From contig CAJGDP010000009.1 in NCBI GenBank assembly GCA_904502235.1, forward strand, positions 1 through 61,623: a stretch of DNA of 61,623 bases, in the 5' to 3' direction. The stretch comes from an uncultured Bacteroidaceae bacterium. GTDB taxonomy: Bacteria > Bacteroidota > Bacteroidia > Bacteroidales > Bacteroidaceae. The notes beneath the pieces are model-generated. The model saw only the letters and a list, made by a program, of their open reading frames with translations. It was not told the origin of the DNA and did not search any database. This document shows, piece after piece, positions 1 through 6,785 of this stretch. Made by a program: the position numbers and the translations under genes. The stretch's first letter is position 1. Each line of letters starts with the position of its first letter.

Positions 1-74
1 GTTTGTAGGAATCCTTCAGACAAGCCACCACAACCGGCAAAAAGGTCAATGAATGTATATTTCTTTTTTGTCAT
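1..74 (-). CDS. DNA (cytosine-5-)methyltransferase, N-terminal fragment (window edge)
   Basis: Only the first 24 codons are inside the window; the gene runs off the left edge on the minus strand. It starts at the ATG at 74-72. The peptide reads MTKKKYTFIDLFAGCGGLSE and continues GFLQ. The FAGCGG loop is motif I of cytosine-5 DNA methyltransferases, which binds S-adenosylmethionine, and its distance from the N-terminus is typical of the family. The enzyme would methylate cytosine in DNA. A vsr gene about 2.8 kb away on the same strand suggests a Dcm-like activity, because Vsr repairs T:G mismatches left by deamination of 5-methylcytosine. Whether a restriction enzyme accompanies it cannot be seen here. 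Confidence 0.85.
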   Translation of the reverse strand, partial: MTKKKYTFIDLFAGCGGLSEGFLQ

Positions 75-190
75 TTGAAGCGCGTTGTTATGTTCTTAGA
101 TTATGAACAAATTTCGTAGCTTGCCAATCCCTTTTTGCAATTACTACTTCAGTTTGCTTGTAAGTGTGTATTATTGTGTGGTTATCTGAG

Positions 191-214
191 CAAAGATAAG
201 AATAAAATTCTTAT
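191..214 (-). promoter_or_regulatory. Putative methyltransferase promoter with overlapping inverted repeat
   Basis: On the minus strand TATCTTTG (198-191) matches the Bacteroidales -7 box TAnnTTTG and lies about 110 bases upstream of the methyltransferase start. No good -33 box is seen at the usual spacing. The perfect dyad ATAAGAAT-AAA-ATTCTTAT (196-214) overlaps the upstream edge of the box, so a bound regulator could block polymerase. This is inferred from sequence only. Confidence 0.35.
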
Positions 215-597
215 TTCGATTATTATATTCAAAATTTTATTGATATTGTAGTGGGAGGTTTCCCATGTCAACCCTAACATCAAAATACATACTGCATAGG
301 AAATCAATGGATGGGCGAGATGTAGTACCTGAATCAGTGTCCTCTAGTTGTGGTCATTCAGAAGGGATAGTTGTCTGTCGATGGGCTGTAAAAGATTATG
401 ATAATTTAAAGTGTATCTTGCAATAGATGCACCTTTTTGCATTGAGTGATATTGCCGACATGAAGACATACCGCATAAAAACAGTTTTTATAAATAGGTT
501 TAAGGTAAAGGTGCTTTAATTTGCGAAATTACAACTAAGTTATTAACATGGTGATATTTTCTGTTTCTCTTTGTGAATTATTTTCAATAAAGTTTTA

Positions 598-605
598 TAG
601 TTTTG
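598..605 (+). promoter_or_regulatory. Putative -7 box upstream of the HEPN gene
   Basis: TAGTTTTG fits TAnnTTTG and lies 60 bases before the HEPN start codon. The nearest upstream TTTG (570-573) is 24 bases away, longer than the usual 19-21, so the promoter may be weak or miscalled. Confidence 0.3.
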
Positions 606-664
606 TGAGAAAAAATTAAATTATTTAAAATATAAAAATTCAAACTAGTTAATTAAGAATAAGA

Positions 665-1615
665 ATGAGAAAATGTAATTTTATTTGTAAATGCAACTTT
701 AAACATGATGTATATATCAATGAAATATTTATTGGTAAAAGAATTCCGATAAAACTTCTTGGTAAATATAAAGGTGAAATTTTGTTTCCTATTTTAGGAC
801 AAACTGCAGATAGAGTAAAATTACTTTCTCCACAGATAGATAAACTCATACCTCAAACTGAGTGTGGAATGGTTACTAAGTTTATATATGCTGGTAGAGA
901 AATATGGCATCTCCAAATTAACGCCTTGTATTTTTGTGTAAATCTTAGTGAAGATATTAAAGATACAGGAAGGATTGATTGTATAACAAATGAAATAGAA
1001 CGTTATGTCAATAATTATATAAAGTGTATAAGTTTGATCCATCCATCTGCAATTTGTTGGTCTTATATTAATGAAGAAAATAATATTGAAACTATTCAAT
1101 CTTATTTTAAAAAAGAATCTTTAGAACGGGATTGGTGTGGTTGTGTAAGCATAGATGTAAAAGCCAATTCTCCAACTGTTGAATTATCAAATAAAGAGTT
1201 TTGGTATATATATAAGAATATAACTCAAGACCTTACAATACAATATGAACTGATGTCGAATGTAAATAGATGTTATGTAAGGAATGAATATAGAGAAGTT
1301 ATTCTAAATTGTGCTACAATTATTGAAATAACTCTTAAAAAACAAATTTCTGAATATTTGGATAAAATATGTACTGTTGAAAATGTAAAAAAATATATAT
1401 TATACTCAGCAAATGCTTACGATAAAATCGTAAATGTAATGAAAAATATAAGTATTCAAGTAGATTGTTGTAAAAGAGTGAAAGAAAGTACAATTGATAT
1501 TAGAAATATGGTTATTCATGCAGGGTATTTCCCCAAAAAAATAGAGGCAGAGAAAGCTATTGAAGATGCAAAGTTGATAATGAAACAATATAATGTACCA
1601 CTATTTGTAGGTTAA
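665..1615 (+). CDS. HEPN-domain protein, possible ribonuclease effector
   Basis: A 316-residue protein of low-GC codon use. The N-terminal 200 residues match no family I recognise. The C-terminal third is helical and carries RNMVIH at residues 280-285, which fits the HEPN R-x4-6-H signature in its common RNxxxH form; this Arg and His form the RNA-cleaving site in active HEPN ribonucleases. The last 40 residues are a charged helix like those that close HEPN domains. It lies between a DNA methyltransferase gene and vsr, a setting in which HEPN proteins often act as abortive-infection or toxin effectors. No partner antitoxin is evident beside it. The HEPN call is fairly good; the role is inference. 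Confidence 0.6.
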   Translation: MRKCNFICKCNFKHDVYINEIFIGKRIPIKLLGKYKGEILFPILGQTADRVKLLSPQIDKLIPQTECGMVTKFIYAGREIWHLQINALYFCVNLSEDIKDTGRIDCITNEIERYVNNYIKCISLIHPSAICWSYINEENNIETIQSYFKKESLERDWCGCVSIDVKANSPTVELSNKEFWYIYKNITQDLTIQYELMSNVNRCYVRNEYREVILNCATIIEITLKKQISEYLDKICTVENVKKYILYSANAYDKIVNVMKNISIQVDCCKRVKESTIDIRNMVIHAGYFPKKIEAEKAIEDAKLIMKQYNVPLFVG

Positions 1616-1761
1616 ATTATAGATTAGACATGGCAAAAAGTAGATTGTATTAAATGAAAACAACGTATTTTTTAACTAATACTATGTTAGGGTAACAGTG
1701 GGAGAAATGTTAACTTTGCAATATGAGTTAATTTGAAGAATTGGTTTTCCGGCAAGCTCCA

Positions 1762-1866
1762 ATGACAGAGCATTATAAACAAGATTCTTTTATGTCAAAA
1801 ATATCCATTCGATTTTACAATGACCGCGAGGTGCGAGCCATTTGGGATGAAGGCAAATCAAAGTGA
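1762..1866 (+). pseudogene. Remnant of a Bro-N / DinD-type gene, N-terminus only
   Basis: A 34-codon frame (alternative ATG at 1792) whose second half, SIRFYNDREVRAIWDEGKSK, resembles the beginning of Bro-N-domain and DinD-like proteins of Bacteroidales, where the WDE is usually followed by a KWW-type stretch. TGA falls where a Trp codon would be expected; one G-for-A change would restore K-W, but the next frame stops again within a few codons. It therefore looks like decayed debris of a mobile-element gene rather than a working small protein. Confidence 0.45.
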
Positions 1867-1911
1867 AAAGTGGGTTGTTAAATAGAATTTAATAGACTTT
1901 TTTATAATCAA

Positions 1912-1942
1912 AACTCGTGGGAAGTCTCACGAGTTGTTTTTT
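1912..1942 (+). terminator. Rho-independent terminator
   Basis: AACTCGTG (1912-1919) pairs with CACGAGTT (1928-1935) across an 8-base loop and is followed by G and six T. It lies downstream of the HEPN gene and the Bro-N remnant and would end rightward transcription. Confidence 0.6.
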
Positions 1943-1983
1943 GTTGTACTCCTCGAAGTGGTTGGTACCGCTAACTAATTAAG

Positions 1984-2085
1984 GTGAAAATACGTCTGTC
2001 GGCTAGTTCTGATGGTGAAAAGCCTTTAACTATAAAATTCTACTTCAAAGTGTTTCTATGTACTCTTTTCGCTCCTACTCTTTAA
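1984..2085 (+). pseudogene. Possible tyrosine-recombinase N-terminal remnant
   Basis: A 33-codon frame beginning at GTG gives VKIRLSASSDGEKPLTIKFY, which resembles the arm-binding N-terminus of Bacteroidales tyrosine recombinases (compare the start of the integrase ending at 6765). It then runs into the 3' end of the convergent gene and stops. The resemblance is short and low in information, so this is tentative. Confidence 0.2.
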
Positions 2086-2764
2086 GTTCCTTCAGCTCTG
2101 ATATATTAATAATAAAATCATTAGTATTATCCATTAACCACATAAGGTAATTTACATCATTTTTATAGATGTATTGGATGGTTTGCCCCTTGTATTTGCC
2201 AAAAGTGATTACATCTTCAGGATGAAGTCTTTTAATAGTTTTCTTCCTTTCTTCAGTAACGGCTTCTATATCGCAAAAGAAGTGCTCTGAATTTGATATA
2301 GCCCATTCAACCCAACCAAAATCATTGTGAATTACTTCCTGTAGCGTTTTCCCCTTGTGTTTCCCAAAATCTAATGTGTCATTCAGGCCATAAATCTTGA
2401 TCGGTTCTGCAGTTGGTTCACCTAAGATGTCAAGAAGTACCCAAGAACCACAAGCACCACATGGGATTTCTTTGGGTTCAGTATCATCTATCTTACTCCA
2501 ACTACTTTCTGGATTATCATAGGCATTAGCTCTTTCTCCATTCCTGAAATAGAAACCGTAAGCACTTCCATACTTTCCACCTTTTCCACTTGGTTTCACA
2601 TTATGTACTTCTACAAACTGATTTCTATACCAATCAGACACTCTACCATCTGGGAATCTTTGTGCTCTGAATGGCAAAGCCCTTCCTATATTATACCATA
2701 TTGAAATTAAGCTATTGCTTAATCCCTTTGACCTTATTGCTTCAATTAGTTTTTCTTTATCCAT
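2075..2764 (-). CDS. Protein with two ExoX-C/DUF3820-like FGKYKG repeats
   Basis: A 229-residue protein. The C-terminal half holds two copies of the same module: one starting DFGKHKGKTLQEV and ending WVEWAISN, the other starting TFGKYKGQTIQYI and ending LMWLMDN. This FGKxKGxT...WL pattern matches the small domain at the end of ExoX-type exonucleases and in DUF3820 proteins, thought to bind nucleic acid. The N-terminal half (about 1-110) is rich in aromatic residues and Gly and I do not recognise it; no exonuclease catalytic motif is visible. A pair CGAC sits near residue 100. It lies between the HEPN gene (convergent) and vsr (same strand, 107-base gap), so a role in defence or DNA processing is plausible but unproven. 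Confidence 0.6.
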   Translation of the reverse strand: MDKEKLIEAIRSKGLSNSLISIWYNIGRALPFRAQRFPDGRVSDWYRNQFVEVHNVKPSGKGGKYGSAYGFYFRNGERANAYDNPESSWSKIDDTEPKEIPCGACGSWVLLDILGEPTAEPIKIYGLNDTLDFGKHKGKTLQEVIHNDFGWVEWAISNSEHFFCDIEAVTEERKKTIKRLHPEDVITFGKYKGQTIQYIYKNDVNYLMWLMDNTNDFIINISELKELKE

Positions 2765-2871
2765 TGTATATTTAGATATATTTATATAATCATTATTTGC
2801 TATATATTAGACTATTGCCACCTTAATAACCTCATCCAACTTATTCTCCAAAATGCGAGGAAGGGATGTGG

Positions 2872-3369
2872 TTATTCCTCTGCCGCCATCCCGATACATC
2901 CTTCTTCATTGGAATAGCCTGCTGTTACTTTTGCACCATTGTTCAGTAGGAATATCTTGTTCAAGGTCTGCTCCAAAGCCTGTAGGGTGGTGTGGCGGTT
3001 CTTTGGTTTTAGTTCGCACTCCCATATTATAATGGTGTGCCAGCCGAGGTGGCGCAGTTGGACGCGTTTTTCGATGTCTCGTTGTTTGTTGCGGTCAATC
3101 TTCTTCTGCCAGAATTCGGTGTTTGTATTGGGCATTACAAAGTGCTTGCAGCCCTCGTGACCGTGCCAGAAGCAGCCGTTGATGAAGATGACTGTCTTGT
3201 ATTTGCGCAGTACTATGTCGGGGGTGCCTGGCAGGCGTTTGACGTTTATGCGGTAGCGGTAGCCTTGGGCGTGCAGATAATGTCGCACGATCAGCTCGGG
3301 CTTGGTGTCTTTGCCCTTGATACGCGCCATGCACTTATGCCGTTGTTCTCGAGTCATCCTGTCTGCCAT
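2872..3369 (-). CDS. vsr: Very short patch repair endonuclease Vsr
   Basis: This endonuclease nicks DNA at T:G mismatches formed when 5-methylcytosine deaminates within a methyltransferase site. From the ATG at 3369 the protein has 165 residues and begins MADRMTREQRHKCMARIKGK, the family's conserved start; a longer frame to 3426 adds 19 atypical residues and is less likely. The motifs KDTKPE, GYRYR, LPGTPDIV with the catalytic Asp, VFINGCFWHGHEGC with the zinc-binding residues, and WECEL are all present, so the enzyme looks intact. It is on the same strand as the methyltransferase at the left edge, its expected partner, but is not adjacent to it. Confidence 0.93.
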   Translation of the reverse strand: MADRMTREQRHKCMARIKGKDTKPELIVRHYLHAQGYRYRINVKRLPGTPDIVLRKYKTVIFINGCFWHGHEGCKHFVMPNTNTEFWQKKIDRNKQRDIEKRVQLRHLGWHTIIIWECELKPKNRHTTLQALEQTLNKIFLLNNGAKVTAGYSNEEGCIGMAAEE

Positions 3370-3426
3370 GTTGCGAAGATACTCTTTTTCCGGAATATGG
3401 TGCTTGTAATTTTGTGAAAAAACCAC

Positions 3427-3705
3427 CTACCTCATTGAACGCTCCCTTATCTCCAAAGTTATATCCATATAACTCCGCTTGCCTTCGATGTAATCGGTAT
3501 AGAGCGTTTCGGGCTCGCGACCGCGTAGGATACGGCATTTGCCACAGTCGTCACAAGAATGCAGGCATTTCCAGGCTTCGAGGACGTAAGCGCGTCGTTC
3601 TTCTTTGGTGGAGTTATCTATCTTTGGTGGTTGCATAATATCTACAATTAAATAATCGCCATAATTTGATAACAAATTCCGGTAATCAGAGTTGTTATAA
3701 TCCAT
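3427..3705 (-). CDS. Small cysteine-containing conserved protein, function unknown
   Basis: A 92-residue protein. The middle has CLHSCDDCGKC, a cluster of four cysteines that could bind zinc or an iron-sulfur cluster, followed by the polar segment REPETLYTDYIEGKRSYMD. I do not recognise a named family. Its ATG (3705-3703) lies inside the 3' end of the upstream CatA-like gene (11-base overlap), which implies co-transcription and perhaps translational coupling. It ends 57 bases before the vsr start, so it may also be co-transcribed with vsr. No signal peptide or membrane segment. Confidence 0.6.
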   Translation of the reverse strand: MDYNNSDYRNLLSNYGDYLIVDIMQPPKIDNSTKEERRAYVLEAWKCLHSCDDCGKCRILRGREPETLYTDYIEGKRSYMDITLEIRERSMR

Positions 3706-4312
3706 TGATTACCTTTTGGAGTCGCTCCAGATAACTAGCGGCGTGACCGCCATCCATCTGAACATGGTGAAATTGGAAGGAGATGGGAAGTGTTGTCTTT
3801 ATCCAATGGCGACGATATTTTCCCCACATGAGCATGGGATTACAGAACTTATCGGTGTATTGGTTTACAATACTATCAAGCTCCGTCTCTATCATTGCGG
3901 ATGTTCCAATAATCATGCTATCTTCAAGGAACGAACTCTTGCACTGAGTAGCGGCCTGCGCAGTCGTTATATTGTATTCCTTGGCAAACTGTTGGATATC
4001 ATTGCTGAACGCGATGTCACATGAATTTATTCCTCCTTTGCTATTGTTGACAATTACGTTTATGGCTAGGCTGTCGAAATGGAAGAGTTTGTCTTTTTCG
4101 GGTAAAAGATAGAACTCTTTTATGTTGCTTGCTGCCTTTCCTATACACCAACATAGCAGGGTGTTGAATTTGATACCTGTACGTTTGCTTGCTTTCAGCA
4201 ATTTGCTGACATTGAACGTTTTGGTCAACGTCACCATTGGCATGGGTGAGGTCATCCATAGGTCAAAGGCTTCTGCACGTGTGGTTTCCAACGGGGATAT
4301 TTCTGTTTTCAT
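3695..4312 (-). CDS. CatA-like acyltransferase (chloramphenicol acetyltransferase fold)
   Basis: A 205-residue cytosolic enzyme, close to the 210-220 residues usual for type-A chloramphenicol acetyltransferases. The active-site signature HHxxxDG is present near the C-terminus as HHVQMDG; its second His is the general base that activates the acceptor hydroxyl for transfer from acetyl-CoA. The N-terminal LETTRAEAFDLWMT and the GTSAMIETELDS strand also fit. Many chromosomal Bacteroidales members are not proven to act on chloramphenicol, and true resistance enzymes are somewhat longer at the N-terminus, so the substrate is open. It overlaps the small downstream gene by 11 bases and follows a glycosyltransferase on the same strand. 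Confidence 0.8.
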   Translation of the reverse strand: MKTEISPLETTRAEAFDLWMTSPMPMVTLTKTFNVSKLLKASKRTGIKFNTLLCWCIGKAASNIKEFYLLPEKDKLFHFDSLAINVIVNNSKGGINSCDIAFSNDIQQFAKEYNITTAQAATQCKSSFLEDSMIIGTSAMIETELDSIVNQYTDKFCNPMLMWGKYRRHWIKTTLPISFQFHHVQMDGGHAASYLERLQKVINGL

Positions 4313-4369
4313 GTTATTTTACTGTTATTATTTTTCCAACTTACCAAAATTCAGGTATCCTATCATATG

Positions 4370-5479
4370 CTATATTTCTGTGGTGGCTATGCGGTACAGG
4401 ATTGTGTGGATGTTGTGATTGAATTTTTGCAATGTCAACTCCTGCTCGAATAATTTAAAGCCGTTTGCTCCCATTTCTTTGCATCTGTCTTTGTGGTTCA
4501 GAAGTGTTTCTATGGCTTCTGCCGTTGATGTGGCATCGTTCCTTTTGCAAACGAATCCATTGATGCCGTTGTGTATGATGTCGGGTATTGCACCTTCGTC
4601 AGTAGAGATAACCGGCAGTCTGTATTGCATTGCTTCAAGAATGGTTAAAGGGAAACAGTCTCCAAATGTCGGGTGTAAAAAGATATCTGCCACTGTGAAG
4701 AACTCTATTTTTTCGTTTCCGTATTTTGGACCATGATATTTTACAATGTGCTCCAATCCGCGCTCTTTTACGGCATCTTGGAATATCTGCTTGGTTATTT
4801 CTTTTGTTTCTCCGCCAATGAAGTTGCATACAAATGTGTATCCTTTTTCCTTAAGAATTCTGCAGGCATCGAGCAATACGTAGACTCCTTTGCTTGGTAT
4901 GAGATTTGAAAGGAACAGCATGCAGGGGAACTGGTTATTGTGCTTATGGCGTGGCTCTTCGTACGGGGTGTGGGGTATTCCGTTGGGGCAGATTATTACC
5001 TGTTCTTTTTTTACAATTCTTTGGATGTCGGGGTATAGGAACCATGAGAGCAGTATGACTTTTGTGTTCTTGTATACGAGTGGCAGGAGCCATTTGTATG
5101 GCTGTCGGTCGACGCATTTGCTCATGCCTTTGTTGTGCTGGTGTATCACTACTTTGCGACGGAACAGTTTGCATAGTAATACAAACGGTGCGTCTTTGAG
5201 GAATCCTATGCCGTGGCATGTTATTGCCAGATAGCATAATGCGTAGCGATGTGTAATAAGCTTCCAGAGAACCTGGAAATATGCTCCTATGAAACGGAGA
5301 TATTTCATTAGCGATTTCTTTCCGATCTCGTCCATCTTGCGCGATGTGGAAAGGTTTACAAAATCGCATATGAAGTCTTTTTCAAGTTCTTTGTTCTCCT
5401 TGATATATTGGCTTACCATTGCTGAGCCGTGGACGGGTGGGGGCAATGGGGTTATGAAAAGTATTCGTCTTTTTTGCAT
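4370..5479 (-). CDS. Glycosyltransferase family 4 (GT-B fold)
   Basis: Transfers a sugar from an activated donor, probably for a surface glycan. From the ATG at 5479 the protein has 369 residues and begins MQKRRILFITPLPPPVHGSA, the expected Rossmann strand and glycine-rich acceptor loop. The longer frame to 5503 needs a TTG that overlaps the likely -7 promoter box, so 5479 is preferred. The C-terminal half has FLSNLIPSKGVYVLLDA and HPTFGDCFPLTILEAM; the latter is the GT4 E-x7-E donor-binding motif with Asp in the first position. EGAIPDII and NGINGFV follow as usual. No membrane anchor beyond a hydrophobic patch near residue 85. The acceptor and sugar are unknown. Confidence 0.85.
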   Translation of the reverse strand: MQKRRILFITPLPPPVHGSAMVSQYIKENKELEKDFICDFVNLSTSRKMDEIGKKSLMKYLRFIGAYFQVLWKLITHRYALCYLAITCHGIGFLKDAPFVLLCKLFRRKVVIHQHNKGMSKCVDRQPYKWLLPLVYKNTKVILLSWFLYPDIQRIVKKEQVIICPNGIPHTPYEEPRHKHNNQFPCMLFLSNLIPSKGVYVLLDACRILKEKGYTFVCNFIGGETKEITKQIFQDAVKERGLEHIVKYHGPKYGNEKIEFFTVADIFLHPTFGDCFPLTILEAMQYRLPVISTDEGAIPDIIHNGINGFVCKRNDATSTAEAIETLLNHKDRCKEMGANGFKLFEQELTLQKFNHNIHTILYRIATTEI

Positions 5480-5500
5480 GTTGTATATACTTACATTTTT

Positions 5501-5508
5501 CAAAGATA
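5501..5508 (-). promoter_or_regulatory. -7 box of the glycosyltransferase promoter
   Basis: On the minus strand TATCTTTG exactly fits TAnnTTTG and lies 21 bases before the ATG at 5479, giving a short leader. A clear -33 TTTG is not seen. Confidence 0.45.
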
Positions 5509-5565
5509 GTATTTAAAGTTTAAAAACGTTGTATCGGGTTGTAAAATATGATATTTTCCTGAAAA

Positions 5566-6765
5566 TTACAGATCTTTCAGGATGATGCTGTTGGCTTTGT
5601 CGACAATTGTGGTATCGAGCGAGGCGAGATATATACGGGTGGTGAGTTCGGAGTCGTGCCCCATGCCTTCGCTGATGACTGATATGGGGATGTTCTTGTT
5701 TTTTGCTGCGCTTGCCCATGAGTGTCGGGCTGTGTACATGGATAGCGGATGTGGTATTTTTGCCATTGTGCCAATGATTTTGAGTTTGCGGTTTATCTGG
5801 CACATCCGGTTTTTGTATTGCAGGCGTTCGTTGTTATGTTTGGGGGTTATAATTGGAAGCAGGTATGGGCTGTCGTCGTCTGCCTGGTGTCGGTTTGTTA
5901 TTTCCTGCATGCACTTTTCCCATTTTACGAACAGTTGCTGTCCGGTCTTGCGACGACGGTATGTCAGGATATTGTTCTGCAGGTCTTTTTTCTTGAGGTA
6001 TGCCATGTCGATGAAGGACATGCCGCGGGTGTAGAACGAAAACAGGAACATGTTGCGTGCGAACTCCAGTTGCGGATGGAAGGTGAGGTCGAGGTTCTTT
6101 ATCTGTTTTATCATTTTTAGCGGTATTGCTCTTTTGATTGTCTTTTCTACACCGGTATAAACGTGTTTGAAGGGGTGGCGGTTTATGATGAACTCTTTTT
6201 CTATTGCGCGGTTGTATACGGCACGCAGTATCCGCATATAGAATGATGTGCTGTTCTTTGTGATGCCACGATTGTGCAGATGGGCTTCGTACATGAGCAT
6301 AAGGTCGGAGTCGATATCTTCGAGCAGTATGTCTTTCTCTTCTCTGAAATGGATGAAGCTCTTGAGGGTGGCGCGATAGGTCTCTGAGGTGCGTTGTTTG
6401 CCCATTTGTTGCAGACGGGCTATTGTTTCTTGCATGAAGTTGAAAAGTGTCTGTCTGGCACTCTGTTTCTGGAATGTGGCAATGAGTTCGTCGGCTGTGT
6501 ATTCTTTGCTGTTTCTGTTCCACTGTCTGATGATGCTTTGCAGTCGTCGTGTGTCCCAATAGATGCGCTCTTCTATGGAGAGCAGGTAGTTCTTACGGTT
6601 GCCACCGGTAATCAGACTGTCGGTGTCTTCGCTCCATTCGCGCGAGAAAAGATGGTAATCCGTCTTTAGTTGACGGATTACGCGGTTGTGGATTACTTGA
6701 TAATAGATTGTTCCCTCTTTTGCATTGGTCGTCGACGGGCGGAACTTTACTTTTATGCTTGCCAT
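5566..6765 (-). CDS. Tyrosine recombinase / phage integrase
   Basis: Catalyses site-specific integration and excision. From the ATG at 6765 it has 399 residues and begins MASIKVKFRPSTTNAKEGTI, the standard Bacteroidales arm-binding start; an extension to 6879 would run into the terminase gene and is low in complexity. A SAM-like core-binding region (about 95-200) precedes the catalytic domain. Catalytic residues are Arg in FSFYTRGMSF, Lys in RRRKTGQ, Arg in YTARHSWA (Tyr replaces the first His of HxxR, as is common in this group), His in GMGHDSE and the nucleophile Tyr in RIYLASLD. It follows the terminase gene after 20 bases on the same strand, an unusual placing for an integrase. Confidence 0.93.
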   Translation of the reverse strand: MASIKVKFRPSTTNAKEGTIYYQVIHNRVIRQLKTDYHLFSREWSEDTDSLITGGNRKNYLLSIEERIYWDTRRLQSIIRQWNRNSKEYTADELIATFQKQSARQTLFNFMQETIARLQQMGKQRTSETYRATLKSFIHFREEKDILLEDIDSDLMLMYEAHLHNRGITKNSTSFYMRILRAVYNRAIEKEFIINRHPFKHVYTGVEKTIKRAIPLKMIKQIKNLDLTFHPQLEFARNMFLFSFYTRGMSFIDMAYLKKKDLQNNILTYRRRKTGQQLFVKWEKCMQEITNRHQADDDSPYLLPIITPKHNNERLQYKNRMCQINRKLKIIGTMAKIPHPLSMYTARHSWASAAKNKNIPISVISEGMGHDSELTTRIYLASLDTTIVDKANSIILKDL

Positions 6766-6785
6766 ATGCCTATATGTTTTGTGTT

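Larger units (their letters stand above)
75..664. other. 590-base AT-rich stretch without a recognised gene
   Basis: The stretch lies between the divergent methyltransferase and HEPN genes. It holds the putative methyltransferase promoter (191-214) and a -7 box for the HEPN gene (598-605). A 53-codon open frame at 265-426 on the plus strand has a GGGAGG six bases before its ATG. Its product resembles nothing I know, and such ribosome binding sites are rare in this group, so I do not call it a gene. Confidence 0.4.

Noticed and set aside
2780..2893. 27-codon frame overlapping the end of vsr (product starting MYRDGGRGITTSLPRILENK)
   Set aside because: Protein-like but too short and without family match; vsr itself ends normally, so a frameshifted vsr tail is not needed.
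5834..6559. 241-codon minus-strand open frame inside the integrase gene
   Set aside because: It is another frame of the same strand as the intact integrase, with strongly biased His/Arg/Gln composition.
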